From NCBI GenBank assembly GCA_004431415.1, contig QPMI01000542.1, forward strand, positions 434,001 to 498,000: a stretch of DNA of 64,000 bases. Reading direction: 5' to 3'. Numbering within the stretch: the stretch's first letter is position 1; every line of letters begins with the position of its first letter. A model generated the notes under the pieces. It saw only the letters and a list, made by a program, of their open reading frames with translations. It ran no database searches and had not been told where the DNA came from. Source of the stretch: Cyanophora paradoxa (lineage: Eukaryota; Glaucocystophyceae; Cyanophorales; Cyanophoraceae). Below are positions 49,361-62,500 of this stretch, piece after piece. The position numbers and the translations under genes were made by a program.

Positions 49361-50753
49361 TGTGGTCTAGCGACGGGGGCGCTAGTTGGGTCGCAGACAC
49401 ACGCTTGCACATACCGGACTCGCCGGCCTGTACATGTGCTCAGCTTCGGCACTACTCTGGAGACCTGGCATAGCTCGGGCTCTGCAGCTGCGCATGCATT
49501 CCCAAAGACATTCAAATTGGCGAGAGCGCTCGACGAGTCCAAGGACAGGGTGACCGCAAGCAAGTTCCCGCATGAAGGAAGCTTGTTGGCTGCAGCTGGC
49601 CAGAAGAAGGGCGCCAGAAGGGCGGGCGACTGCGGGAGGAGATCAAATCTGCAGAATTCGATCCCGTCGCGAGAGGGACGGGAATCAGCTCGGAAACCGT
49701 CGCATGCATCTTGGAATGATGCTCGGGGTCCGCACGCATGCAGGATGCGTTCATTCTCGACCGGGATCGCCGAATTCCCGAGAGGCACCGCCGGCCGAAG
49801 CCGCAGACACAACCGGCCGCAGCCGCAAAGAACATCAGGACACATGTGCATGCCCTTGAAGGGCAGCCGGCCGCAGCCGCAGTCGACCTGCGGTGCTCCG
49901 GAGCGACGTGCGGCGTTCACGCGCTTTGCCGGAGGGTTAGCCAACGTGTACATGTGCGTATGCGTACTTCCGCACGCTTCTGCGTGCGCGGGGAGGCGGA
50001 GCGGGAAGCGTTCAAACCTTTGTCATCTCTTTGGGACCTGGATGGCCGAACAGCTAGCCCTAGTGCTCCTAAGACTATTCCCACGGGTTTCCCGCGGCGG
50101 CGGTCGCCTGAAGGCTCAGGAAAGGCTTCCGACGGATCGACCTGAAATTCCCGGGGGTACCGGAAATTTCTCAGCGCGGTGAGTGCGCTGCTTTTTGTAA
50201 AGCATCCATGCACGCCGAATGATCTCAAGCAGGACGCGGCTGCTTGCAAGACCAGCCGGAGACGCAGTCGTGCGGTATACGTAGGCGGCGCGGCGGGCCC
50301 TGCAGCCGCCCGCACGCGATGGAGTCCGACTAAGCCGCGGGGGGCCGGCGCCGCCGGCAGCGGAGCGGACGGTGACGGCGAGCCTAAGGTGCACGTGGCG
50401 GCGGCGAGCCGCGGACGGTGAGCCGGGCTCGGGCCCGGGCGCCGGCGGGTCCTCAGCCCCCTCGCAGCTCCTCGCGAGGCCCGCCCGCGCCCTCGAGCGG
50501 GGGCGCGGGGAGCCCTCCAAAGGGGCGCCCCCCGATCGAGAGGCACCGGTACCGCAGAGGGCGGCGGCGGTGGCGCCCGTCCCTCCCCCGGCCAGCCCCG
50601 GCCCCGGCCCCGGCCCCGCACTCTTCTCCCTGCCCCGGCCCTCCTCTCTCCCGGGGCCGGGTCTCTCCCTGCCCCGGCCCCGCACTCTTCTCCCTGCCCC
50701 GGCCCTCCTCTCTCCCGGCCTCTCCCTGCCCCGGCCCTCTCCCTGCCCCGGCC
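49361..50753. other. Region upstream of the LINE, possible ORF1 and GC-rich repeats
   Basis: A minus-strand frame at 49357-49953 (198 codons, Cys-rich, with CGCGRLPFK and CGCGRLCLRL) ends at a TGA overlapping the opening of ORF2 by four bases. Its position is right for LINE ORF1, but it has no recognisable RNA-binding domain. From 50.58 to 50.75 kb the DNA is an irregular array of CTGCCCCGGCCCtcnct units. Plus-strand frames here are Pro/Arg-rich and unconvincing. Confidence 0.4.
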
Positions 50754-50840
50754 ACGCTTTGAGGGAGGGCCGGGGCAGGGAGAGAGGCGGGGCCGCACCG
50801 GCCCCGCCTCTCTCCCTGCCCCGGCCCTCCCTCAAAGCGT
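50754..50840. repeat. Perfect 42-bp inverted repeat with 3-nt loop
   Basis: 50754-50795 and 50799-50840 are exact reverse complements around the loop cac. The arms (starting ACGCTTTGAGGGAGGGCCGG) are about 75% GC, so the hairpin or cruciform would be very stable. It adjoins a CTGCCCCGGCCC repeat array that shares the arm sequence. Confidence 0.95.
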
Positions 50841-50961
50841 CGCCGGCCCTCCCCCGCGCCTTCGCCGCAGGCGCACCGTACCCCTCCCCGCAACCTTCCC
50901 CTCCCCGACCTGCTCAGCCGCCCCGTCAGATGGCCCGAGGCGGGGCGGGGACCGAGACGAG

Positions 50962-51184
50962 GTGGAGCGGGCAGCGCTGACGATCCAGCGGCACCTGCGG
51001 GGCTACCAGGTGCGGAAGAAGCACGGGTGGCGGCGGCGGCGGCCGGCGTCGATGAAGGAGGAGGAGGCCGCGGCGAGTTCGGCAATCGCCCCGGCCCGTC
51101 GTCCGCGGCTTCCTGATGCGTCCGCAGGCCGTGATCCAGAAGCAAGCATGGATCAAGGAGCACCATGAGCGGCTCGCCCGCTAG
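50962..51184 (+). CDS. 3' end of an IQ-motif (calmodulin-binding) protein gene
   Basis: Reading ERAALTIQRHLRGYQVRKK is a clear IQ motif. The frame runs to MKEEEAA at 51072. A 55-bp GC-AG intron (51073-51127) leads to AVIQKQAWIKEHHERLAR and a stop at 51182-51184, completing a second IQ-like helix. The second exon reads through only in this splice form. The 5' exons were not identified; the upstream DNA is the hairpin and GC-repeat tract. Function would be calmodulin or light-chain binding on a partner protein. The gene ends about 110 bp before the truncated AIF-like copy. Confidence 0.6.
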
Positions 51185-51293
51185 CGCTGTGCCGCCGCAC
51201 CCCGACGGCCTCCTGACGGCCTCCTGGGGCCGTTCGGGGCCGGACCGCCCCCGTAAGAGCCTCGAGAGCGGCGGCTCTCCGATCAGCCGCGGC

Positions 51294-53502
51294 CGAGCAC
51301 CGCAAGTTTTTGCGGCACACCGCCGTCCTGCACGGCCGCGGTGCGCGCCGCGCCGCGCCACGCGCGCCGCCGCCGCTCCATCCGCCATCCAACGCGGACG
51401 CGGCCCACGCACTGCAGTCGAGGAGGTCATTCCCGGCACCGTCCGCGTCTCGGGCCGCGCCGAGCTCGTCCCGTACGATTTCCTGGCGAGCGGGGTTGGG
51501 CCCGCGCGTGCGTTCTTGCCGGCGCTAACCCTCTCTCTGGTGCCCAGGTCGTGGCGACGGGCGTGTCCTACAGCGGGTGGAAGGCAGAGGAGGCCACCGC
51601 AGACGTGCGGCCTTCCCGTCCCGCCGCCCTGCGCCGGCGCCGTCGTCCGACTCCTGCGCCGGGTACAGGAGCGCGTCGTGGCGCTGCGGGGCATGCGGGA
51701 CCGTCTGCGGAGCGCGCGGCGCGTGCTCATCGTCGGGGGCGGCCCCACGGGCGTCGAGGCGCGCGCTCCGCCCCCTCCCCGCGCCCCCTCGCGTCGCCCG
51801 CCCCCCGCGCGCCGCTCCGAACGCGACCGCAGGCGGCGGCGGAGATTCTGATGGCGGCGCCCAAGCGCGAGGTCACCCTCGTCCACAGCGGCCCCGCCCT
51901 CCTCGTGCGCCCCCGCGGCCCCGCCCCGCCCCGCCCGGCTCACCTGAGCCTGGGCCCGGGCAGGACGAGCTGGGGAGCGAGAAGATCTCGCGGCACGCGC
52001 ATGAGTTCCTCGCCCGCCACGGCGCCAACGTGCGCCGAGCACGCCCAACGTACCCCCCCGCTTCGTCTCTTGATCGCGTCTGCTCAGATACTTCTGAACG
52101 ACCGCGTGGAGGGCGTGAGCCCGGGCATCTTCTTCGGTACCCCGGCCCCCTCCCCGCCCCGCTGCGGCACCGCCTCACTCCGCGCCGCCGCCCCGCAGGC
52201 ACGGAGGAGCGCCGCACCAGGCGCGTCTGGGCCGCCGCTCGAGGTGGACGTCTAGACGGCTAGAGCCGGCCAGAGGGGACACCGCTCGCCTCCGCGGGCA
52301 CGTCCAGTGCTCTCCTATCCACTGCCTTCCTCGCCTTCAATCACGCGCGCCCGGCCCCCCGCTCGCAAATCTCTTAGCTCGAAGCTCAGCTCCTGCTCTC
52401 AAAGCTTAGCTCTTAGCTCTTATCTCTCAAATCTCCCGCTCGCAAAATCTCTCGGATCGAAGCTGAGCTCCGGGGCGGCAGGAGCGGCGCGGTGGTCGCC
52501 GCGGACGCGGCTCTGGTGGCGGTGGGCGGGGGCCGCCCCAACGCCGCCTTCCTCGCCCGCGCCTTCCTCACCGCCCTGGTACCCCCCTCTCCTTCCCCCC
52601 CCCCCTGCCCCTCCTCTCTCTTCTCGGCCCGCCGCCCCCTCCCGTCCCCCCTCGCCACCCCCCTCTCTCCCGAGTCCCCGACGGCCCCCCCGCAGGACGG
52701 CTCCGGCTTTGTGCGCGTCGACGCCACGCTCCGGGTACACCCCCGCCCCTCTTTGAAGCAACGTACCCCCTGTCCCTTAGCTCGCCCCCCCCTCCCCCCC
52801 CCCCCCCCCGCCCCCCCCCTTCAGGTGGTCGGCACGACGAACGTTTTCTCGGCGGGCGACGTGTGCACGGCCCCGGGCCGAAAGGCGCGCGCCGATCTGA
52901 TCTGATCCGATTTAGTCTGAGCCTCCGATCTGATCTGATCTGAGGCCCCGCCCCTGCAGGGCGCCTACGCGGCGGGGCTGCACGCGGCCGTCATCGCTGA
53001 GAACATCCGCCGCCTCGCAGTGAACCCCCAGGCGCGCCCGAGCGGCTCCAGATTCAGATTAAGCCCAAGTATAGAATTAAGTTGGCGCCGCGCCGCGCCT
53101 ACCCCCCCGTGACTCGGCCCCCGGCCCCCCCGCAGGCGAGCCTGAAGGAGTTCTCGCCCGCCCCGCCGATCTGCCTCGTCCGCCCCCGCCCCCGCCCCTC
53201 CCCCCCGCGCCCGCCAGCTCTGACGCTGGCGCACGCGCGGCTCAGGTGACGCTGGGGGCGGGGGACGGCGGGCTGGCGACGCCCTGGTTCGGCCTCACGG
53301 GCTGGCTCCCCAAGAAGATGAAGGCCGAGGACATGTTCGTGCCCCGCACGGTACGGTACCCCCCCGGCCCCGCCCCGCCCCGCCCCGCCTTCTTCTCTTC
53401 GAGCTGGAGAGGCCGGCCGCTGATCGGAGCGGGGTGGGGGCGCGCGCGCACGCGCAGAGGAGCGAGCTGGGGCTGGATCAGAAGGGCTGCGCCTGCCTGT
53501 AG
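51294..53502 (+). pseudogene. 5'-truncated second copy of the AIF/FSP1-like gene
   Basis: Matches 30415-32649 through exons and introns, starting abruptly inside exon 2 (GAGCACCGCAAG). Exon 1 with the first FAD-binding GGGFAG is absent, and the preceding DNA belongs to an IQ-motif gene. All downstream exons stay open (ELVPYDFL, RRVLIVGGGPTGVE, LVAVGGGRPNAAFL, TTNVFSAGDVC, QKGCACL), and the GC donors are retained at 51488 and about 51762 and 53031. Intron retention shows a DNA-level duplication. Without the N-terminal Rossmann motif it should not bind FAD normally, hence pseudogene; a chimeric new 5' exon is not excluded. Confidence 0.8.
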
Positions 53503-54650
53503 GCCCCCGCGACCGAGCTGCGGGTCTGGGGCCCGCCAGGACGAACGCATTAAGCTAAAGATTCTCATGATCGTGTAGCCCTAATTACAAATTCTAGATC
53601 CACGTGTGGTGGATCGTCTTTTTATCTTCTCTATTTTCTTAATTTCAAGTTTCAAGTCACAGAGTCACTGATTATGATCATGATCATGACGCGCGTACGC
53701 ACGGCGCCACGCGCGCAGCGCATGCGCATATGACGGCACCATCAGGCCCCTGAGGAGCGGCAAGATCAAATCGCACGTGCACGCATATGCATCGGGCATG
53801 CGCACCTGTACCCCAGCTCCTGCCTTTCCATCGATATATCGCCGCCCACGGCCGCGGGCCGGGGCCGCCGACCACGCGCGCGCAATGGGCTGCGGGGCTT
53901 CAGCCACAGCTGCGGACGCAACTCAGCAGACTCGGGGATCGCCCCCAACTAGTACTGCATGCGCATGCGCAGCAAGCTGCAGCCGACGCTACCTGAGGCG
54001 TCGAACAGCAATTGCAAGAATTAAAGCTATATAATTAAAAGCATCCCCGATAGCATATGCGCATGGGCCTCTCCCTTCTTTGAAGTCTCTTTTCGTTCGC
54101 GGGACCGCGACTGGGGACATCGCGCGCGGATGGGGGGAGCGGAATCCGAATCCTCGTGTGGGCCCGCGCGCGCCTGCGATCGCGAGGCTGGCAAGCTTCG
54201 CGAGCTCCACTGGGGCCAGATGGTGGAGGGCCACTGGAGCTCGAGGCTGCCGCGTCAGTGGCGCAGCTCCGAGGCTCGCGGGGCTCTGCGGCCCTGCGGG
54301 CTCCTGCGCGAGCTCGAGGCGCTGGCCCCGGCGCCCGGCGGCCGCATGCGCAGGCAGACGAGTTCGACGCTGTCACGTCAACGGAGCAGTGCGACTAGGG
54401 ATCGACCGGATAACGTATGTCGGAACTGTCGGAACTCGAGCCACCGACGTCGACATCGACAATGTACATGGATGTCGACGTCGACGTCGGTGCGATTCGA
54501 CAGAGGGGGGGGTAGGGCACCGTAGGGGTCATCCAGTCTACTCCAGCACTGTGGGGGCGTGTACAGGCAATCAGACTTGGGTACCTTAGTTGCTTGCAAC
54601 TAAGGACCCAGGTCTTCTATGTTCACGTGTATGGTGGTGGTTCATTCCCC
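53503..54650. other. Intergenic region with a short MGCGAS-type ORF
   Basis: The duplicated block fades out by about 53.6 kb. At 53885-54034 (+) a 49-codon ORF opens with MGCGASATAADA, the same first six residues as the TIR-NACHT protein at 56577. It could be a relic of a duplicated 5' exon or a small myristoylatable protein; no other similarity is visible. The rest is palindromic (GTCGACGTCGACGTCG near 54470) and shows no gene. Confidence 0.4.
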
Positions 54651-54654
54651 CCCT

Positions 54655-55400
54655 AAGTTCCAGGGTGTTGGATTCGAACCCGAGACCCAACCCGTCAAAC
54701 ACGTTTCCTGAGCAATCCAGCAACCGCGCTCTCTTGCTTCCATCGACAAAAGTGAGCTCCAAAGCCGCGCGCGTCCGTAGAGCTTGCAAACGCGACCGCA
54801 GGTAGCCTGGTTGCCGAGATCGTGCAGCCTCTAAAGTTCCTATACAAACACGCAATTGTGTTTTCCAGGCAATCCAGCGACCGCGCCGGATTGCTTCCTT
54901 AGAGGAAAAGACGCTATGCAGCTAAGCGCATCGATATCCATTTTAGAAGCTAGCGCGATGGCAGGTAGCCTGGTTGCCAAGATCGCAAAGTTCCCATACA
55001 AACATGCAATCGTCTCCTGCTCCTCAGGGAGCGCGCGCGCGGTTCCGGTTTTCAAACCAGTTACAGGGTGCATCGAAACGGGCACGATGGCATGCTCAGC
55101 AGCATGGCGTTGAGGTGCGATCCATTCTTTGATCCCGGAGGTGGCCGTAGCCGTCACCAGGAAACATGTACCCCAATGTCGGCGCAGTGCGCACTCACGC
55201 AACCGTGCTCTCTGAAACCCAAGTCTGTACTGCCCCCCGGGGGCAGGAATAGTTATTGCAAGGTAGGGCATGATCGTATGATATTCTGGAACGGGCGGGA
55301 TTCGAAGGCGTGATTCTCATCGCAGGGCGATTCGAACACGGGAGGCATGAATCAGACAGCGTGTATGATAACCACACCGCAGCTCGCCACATTCCCCGGG
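54655..55400 (-). repeat. tRNA-derived, SINE-like repeats
   Basis: On the minus strand GGTTCGAATCC (exact Pol III B-box) lies at 54670-54680, preceded by an A-box/D-arm-like AGAGCGCGGTTGCTGG. Imperfect B-boxes occur near 55288 and 55328, the latter behind a tRNA-like GGTGTGGTTATCA. Two degenerate copies of a roughly 157-bp unit (caatccagcraccgcgc ... ggtagcctggttgcc) span about 54.71-55.02 kb. No intact cloverleaf could be drawn, so these are relics or SINE heads, not tRNA genes. Confidence 0.4.
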
Positions 55401-56576
55401 ATTTCCCCCCCTTAAGAGACCATAGATTCATAGAAGCGTGGGTTCTATGTGAGGCTTTGTGAGCGACGGCGCCCGGGCGCCGACGGGCCGCCGACGGCAG
55501 CTAGCTGCAGGGAGGGGCGCTGTACATGTTCGAATGAACATGCATATGTACATGAACGTCAGCGAACAGCCTATAGGCTATAGCTAGGCCTTTTCCGAAG
55601 TACTAGTTCACTGAACTGAACATGAACTTCGGAGCGAACACGCGCGAACAAAGAATTTTCGGAAGTTCGCAAAGAAAGAATTTTCCGACCATAGTAATTA
55701 CTAAGTTAGTTCGGTCTCAAATTAGTGCGTTTTTTCGTTTTCAGTGTATGGGACGGGGGGTACTTCCTGTACCCCTACAGTAGTTTCTTCGAGCGCTTTA
55801 ATTAATGCGGTCCGGTCTCAAATTAGTGTGTTTTCCGCATATGAGAACACACCGTATACGTAGTGTGTCTCAAAATTAGTGTGTTTTCCGCGGATCTGTC
55901 AGTGCGCGTATGATTCCGCATATGAGAACACACTTCGGGCGGGCCGCCGCCGGCGGCGCGCGCCGGCGCCCGCGCGCGGGCCGCGCGCGCCGCGCGGCGG
56001 CGCCGGGCCGGAGACTGGCCCGGAGTCCGCGGCCGGGCTGTACACAGTACACATGTCCGCCGCTCATGATCAGGAATCGCGATTCGCGACTCGCGAGTCA
56101 TTCGCGAGCTCGCCGAGCTCGAGTCGCGACTCGAGCTCAGCGGCTCGCGAGCCCGGAGCCCGGCCTCGGATCCGGGGATTCCCGGACTCCGGGACTCCCG
56201 GACGGGACCCGGCCGGTCACCCGGAGTCCGCCGCGGCGGCCGCGCGCCGCGGCCGGGCGGCCCGGGCCCGGAGTCCCCGGACTCCCGGATCGGACTGGGA
56301 GTCTGGGACTGCACTGCGCCAGTTGACCCATGGCCAGCCCTAGGGCCTAGACTGCAGCGCGCATCCGATCGCGATGATCATCGCCGAGTCGGCCGCATGA
56401 CTGAGTGATCATCGGATCGGCGATTCCGGTCCGACGCGTACGGTCCTTCAGACACTGCAGATCTAGAGTCGCCCGCATCTTGCAGCGTGCACTGCCGCGG
56501 CAGTGCCGCCTGTTCTCAGCGAGCTCTCGGCAGTGAGTCGGCACACACTCCTGAAGCACGTCGGTCCGACGGTCAA
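55401..56576. other. Intergenic region upstream of the TIR-NACHT gene
   Basis: At 55.70-55.93 kb the phrase ggtctcaaattagtgyg occurs twice and aaaattagtgtgttttccgc once more. A palindromic gtgttttccgcatatgagaacac occurs there too, so a small repeat or MITE relic is likely. 56.05-56.3 kb is dense in TCGCGA/GAGCTC/CCGGGC palindromes. No coding exon was recognised. The TIR-NACHT promoter should lie in the last few hundred bases. Confidence 0.4.
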
Positions 56577-59500
56577 ATGGGCTGCGGGGCGTCAGCACCT
56601 GAACCGACTACAGCTCGTTCTCTGAACCCTACAGCATCTGCGGCACCTGCGCCCCCGCAGCCGGCATCTGCGGCACGTTCGCCCCCGCAGGCGGCATCTG
56701 CGGCACCTGCGCCCCCGCAGGCAGAATCTGCGGCACCTGCGCCCCCAGGCCCGCAGGCGGCATCTGCGGCACCTGCGCCACCGCAGGCAGATCAAGAATC
56801 TGCGGCACCTGCGCCCCCGCAGGCAGAATCTGCGGCACCTGCAGCTGCGCCCCCGGGCCCGCAGGCGGCATCTGCGGCACCTGCGCCACCGCAGGCAGAT
56901 CTAGAATCTGCGGCACCTGCGCCCCCGCAGGCAGAATCTGCGGCACCTGCGCCCCCGCAGTCAGAATCTGCGGCATCTGCGCCCCCGCAGCAGCAGGCAT
57001 CAGCCACGGCGGCCGCGGCACCTGTAGCTGCAGCTGTACATGTCAGGCCAACAGCTTCAGCCACACATGCATATGCCGACGTCGCAGCTGCGCCGACGGC
57101 GTCGAACGCGACGTCCGCAGCGGAAGTTCCTCACCGGTACGACATCTTCATCTCGCACAAGCAGTCCTCTGGTGAAGATCTCGCCCGCATCTTCAAGACG
57201 ACGGTGCGAGCAGGGCCTGCGCGGGCTAGCCAAGCGCTCGCTGCACAGAACTGACGGGGCCGCCGGCGTGCGCAGGCGGAGAAGGTGACGGGGGAGCTCG
57301 GCATCGAGCTGCGCATCTTCCTCGACCGCGACGACCTCAACGACATCCAGGACCTCAGCGCCAACATCCGCGCCTCCCGCAGCGTCCTCCTCCTCCTCAC
57401 CAAGGGTCCGTTCCCCCCCCCCCCCCCCCCCCCCCCCCCTCGCGATCGATCCGCCGCTAAACGCTTGGGCTGCTCATCGTTAATCCTCCCTCTCATCGCG
57501 CCGCTTCATTCCGAGCCCGCCTCGTGCATGTGCTCAGTACGCTCGCGCCGTGCAGACGTGTTCCGCAGCAAGTTCGTGCTGCAGGAGCTGAAGGCGGCGG
57601 ACGAGGCCGCCGTGAAGATAGTCACCGTCTGGAACCGCGAGGGCGCTAACGGCGTACCCGAGTTCCCCTTCGGTCTGCCCCCTCCCCCCCCCCCCTCTCT
57701 CCGCCCCGTCTTCCCCTCCCCTCCCCGAACGCGTCCCACCTGCCCCTCTTCCCTCCCTCCGAGCCCCCCCCCACCCCCCCCCCCACCCCTCCCTCCTCAC
57801 CTTTATCATGATTTCTTTTACCAATTTTTCGACCCTTGATCATGATCAATGTTTACCTGCACTTTCCTCTACCGCCCCCCCCCCCGCCCCCCTTCCTTCG
57901 GGCGCTCTAGATCTCCTGTCCCCCTCCTTCCCACCATTCCCCCCATCCCCCCCCCGCCCCCCCCCCCCCCCCCCCCGTGCCCTTTCTCCTCCCACTCTTC
58001 CTCCTCCTGTAGATCTTGACCCTTGATTCTACGTATACGGCCTTTGACACCCATGACATTTATATGATTAGCCTTCCTTCGGCCCTGTTCTGACGCAGCG
58101 ATCACGAGCGCAGCGGCGACGGTCGAACTGCCGCCCTCCACGGAGCTCGGCGCGGTGGGCCTCGACGAGGAGGCGGCGCGGGCGCTGCTCGGCCGCGTCC
58201 TCAAGGTCAAGGCCGAGACGTACTACCGCGACGGAGAGCACCACCGCATCTGCATCGAGGAGGCCCTCGAGCGCTGCGGCGTCGAAGTGCGCAGCGCCGC
58301 CGCCGCCGGCTCCGGGCCCGTCCACACCGCCGTCCGCAAGGTCCGCTCCCAAGTCGTGCAGGGCGCGCGGCATTTCTCAGGATCCTCGCCCTTAATCCGC
58401 TCGCGATCGCGATCGCGCAGTACGCAAAGGCGGAGGTGGGGAACACGGAAGCGACGGAGGCGCTGGCGCTGTACGTGCACCCGAAGGCGACGACGGACGC
58501 CGCCCGCCGCAACGTCGTCGACCTCGCCGGCCACGTTGTCGCCTTCCTCCGCCGCCACATGCCCGTGCCAGAGGGGTCCGCGGCCAGCCGCACGGCCGCG
58601 CCAGCTGCCCCCGCCGCCGCCGGTGGCGCCCGCGTGCTGCTCATCGCGGGCGAGCCCGGCTCCAGCAAGTCGACCTTCCTCGCGCACCTGCATCGCCGCG
58701 CCTGCGAGCAGTGGGCCGGGGCGGACGGCCGCCCGCCCGCCGGCGACGACCGGCTGCCGGTCACGTGCCTCTTGCGCCTCTCGAACCTCACGCGGGAGCG
58801 GGCGGCGAGCGGGCTGCGGGCGGAGGTGGCCGACGCCCTCAGCTTGCCCGAGGCCGACCTCCCTGCCCTGCGCGAGAGGCGTGCCGCTGCCCGCCACCGC
58901 CGCCCCGCCCACCATTCCTCACTGCCCCCCCTCGTGCACAGCCGCGGGCTGGTGCTTCTGCTGGACGCGTACGACGAGCTGGAGACGGGGGCCGGCCGCC
59001 CGCCGGCCCTCTGGAGCCGCAACGAGCTCGGCAAGTGGGCCTCCGCCGTCGTCGTCACGTGCCGCTCGGCGTACCTCGCCGCCCAGCCCGACTACCCCGT
59101 GCGCCGCTCCTCGCGATCGGCCCTCCGCAGCCTCGCCCGCCCGCCCCGGTGCGCCCTGCGACCGCCCCGCAGTCGCTGTTCGCGCCGGCTGGCGATCGCG
59201 GCGCGCTTGAGGAGGTCTGCACCCACCCCTTCGATGCCGGACAGGTGCCCGCCCTTCCGACAGCGGCTGTTCAGGCCCCGTGCTGACCGCCGCGGGCCGT
59301 CCTTCAGGTGGAGGACTACATTCGCAAGTACACCGGCCTGTACGGGCCAAGTGCCCCCGAAGGGTTGCGGGACCGGGACTGCACGTGGACGGCGGAGGAG
59401 TACGCGGCGCGCATTGCCCAGGTCCCCGGCACCGCGACGCTCATCGAGAACCCCTTCACGCTCACGTGCGTCCGATCCGATTATTTGTGCCGACTCGCGT

Positions 59501-62500
59501 CTGATAATTGCAATTGCCGTCGCCTCGGGCGCGCAGAATGGTCGTGAAATCGCTGCCGAAGATACTGAAGAGCCGGTGAGCCCCGCTTTTCGCGCGTCAA
59601 CGCGCCAGTTGTCGATGTCTCACTTTTACATTCCGCAGCGAGGCGGCTCACGATCATTTGGAGAAACCGACAGCCAAGGCCGCCGCAACGTACCTCCTGA
59701 CGATTCGCGAGCTCTACCAGCAGTTCGTCGAGGCGCGCGGGGGCGCTGCGCATGCCGCCCCGTTGCAATTGGTTATGGGCCGCTAGGCGATTGGTGGCTG
59801 ACTGCGTTCGCGGGCAGCTGTGGTTCACGCGGCAGTGGGAGAAGTCGACGTTGACGGCAGCGGGGGCGGCCAAGGAGCTCGAGACGGGTACGGGCTGATG
59901 TGTCTTTTCCAAGACCCATGAACAGCTGTAGTCTGCACGATCGCACTTTCATGATCCCCAAATCACCTTTCACCAATCGCTATATATTTCAAGCAATGAT
60001 ATCTTTGATCTCGTGATCTGATGCTTATAGTTATACGTAACGCTGTCGCCAGGCGACCTGAAGGATTGGACGCTGAGCGACTTCCAGGAGAATACCCGCG
60101 GATACTGCAAATTGCTGGCCGACGCCATGTTTCGAGTGAGGCTTCCGCCCTCTAGATCTGCAGCGTTCGCCGCTGACGCCAGGGACTGTGCAGGCGGCCA
60201 TCTCCGAAGTGCTCTGCCCTCCGAAGAAGGCGAAGGTCGCTCAGTTCCTTCTTCGCGGCGCGAAGGCGGCGGATGTGACGGCGACGGCGGCCGCGCCGGC
60301 CGAGGGCGCGCAGAGCGCCGACCTCAGGCTCTGCATCGAGCTCCTCACGGACACGTCGGACCCCGTCCTCGCCTTCTGCCGCGACAACTGCCCCCTGCGC
60401 GTCGCCCGGGCGGCCGACGGCGGCACGGCCGTCCGCTTCCTCCACAAGGCCCGCCCGCTTTACGGCGCCGTCCCTCGCCCTGACGTCTGCGACAGACGCT
60501 CCTGGAGTACTTTGTTGCAGAGGGGGCGTACGCCGACGGCGCCAACGCGTTCCGATCAGTGCGTGCAGCTCGCCACTCCCGCCAATTCACGACCCAAAAG
60601 TGTGCTTTCTCCGCTTTATAAAATTACAGGCGATTGAGAGCGAGGCGGCCCCGCAAGAGGAGCTCGCCCGGCTGCGCGTGAAGCTGCGGGCCCTGCGCCG
60701 CGTGCAGAGCATCGCCGACGGCAGCGCCGCCGTCACGCGGGCGGACCCCAGCCTCCTCCACCTGCGGTGAAGCATTCACACGTTTCGCGTTCCTGCCTGG
60801 CATTCACACGTGTTGGCGTTGCTTGGACCAGGTTGCTGACAAAGGAGCCGAAGATCCTCCAGTTCCTCGCTGACTGCTGTACGGCTGACGTCGACTACCG
60901 TAACGTGCGCTGCAGCTGTGCCTGAACACATTAATTGCTTGCCTCGAAATCGGAGTCCGGCGCAGAAACTGCTGGATCTGATGGAAAGGAGCCGCCACGA
61001 TGACGCCACGCCGGGAGACATCATCGCCTCGGCCAACGCTATGACGATCCTGAACCGCGGTGCGGTCCACCTGCTCGCGATCGCGACGCTGTTGACACTG
61101 TGCGCACTGCGGCAGCTGGCTACAGCTTTGCGGGCAGCAGCCTCCGACGCGTGCGGGTGCCCGGGGCCGACCTGCAGCGGCTGGAGGCGGCGGGCGCGGA
61201 CCTGCGCGGGGCGGACCTCACGGGCTGCAACCTTCTCGACGCGAACCTCGCCGGGGCGGACCTCCGCGGGGCCGTGCTCACCGACTGCAGCGTCACCCTC
61301 AACCCGGCGCTCTGGGGGCATGAAGATCGTGTGCGGGCTGTCGCCATAACTCGGGTGCGCTGCTCAGTAGATGATGATGAGCGGGTGCCTGTGGCTGATT
61401 TTCGGCCACAGGACGGGAAGCGCGCCGTGTCGGGGGGCGACGACAAGACGCTGCGGGTGTGGGACCTGGAGAGCGGGGCGGAGCTGCGGTGCCTCGTGGG
61501 CCTCGAGTACATGGTCACCTCGGTGGCGATCTCGCCGGTGCACTGGGGGCGGGGCCAAAATTCCGGGCCAGAGGCCGATCGTGGGTGCCTCGGGGGCCTC
61601 TCGGCGGGCCGCAGGACGGGAAGCGCGCCGTGTTTGGGAGCTTGCACAGGAAGCTGCGGGTGTGGGACCTGGAGAGCGGGGCGGAGCCGCAGTGCCTCGA
61701 CCACTGGGGCCACGAGGGCGTGGTCCGCTCGGTGGCAATCTCGCCGGTGTGCTGGGGAGCGGGCCAGGGCTCGGGGCCCGAGGCTGATCGCGGGGGCCTC
61801 GGGGGCCTCTCGGCGGGCCGCAGGACGGGAAGCGCGCCGTGTCGGGGAGCGACGACAAGACGCTGCGGGTGTGGGACCTGGAGAGCGGGGCGGAGCTGCG
61901 GTGCCTCGCGGGCCACAAGAGTGAGGTCACCTCGGTGGCGATCTCGCCGGTGCGCGGGCGGCGGGCCGGGGTCGGGCCCTGAGGCTTACCATGGGGCCTC
62001 GGGGGTCTCTCGGCGGGCTGCAGGACGGGAAGCGTGCCGTGTCGGGGAGCAGCGACAAGACGCTGCGGGTGTGGGACCTGGAGAGCGGGGTGGAGCTGCG
62101 GCGCCTCGCGGGCCACGAGAACATGGTCACCTCGGTGGCGATCTCTCCGGTGCGTGGGGGGCGGGCCTGGGCTCGGGGTCTGAGGCTGATCGGAGGGGCC
62201 TCGGGGGCCTCTCGGGGGGCCGCAGGACGGGAAGCGCGCCGTGTCGGGGAGCTGGGACAAGACGCTGCGGGTGTGGGACCTGGAGAGCGGGGTGGAGCTG
62301 CGGCGCCTCGCGGGCCACGAGGGCGCGGGCATGATCACCTCCGTGGCGATCTCGCCGGTGCACAGGCCCTGAGGGGGCGGGGCCGGGGCTCGAAGCCCGA
62401 CGCTGATCGCGGGGGCCTTGGGGCCCCCTGGGCGGGCCGCAGGACGGGAAGCGCGCCGTTTCGGGGAGTGGAGACGACACGCTGCGGATGTGGGACCTGG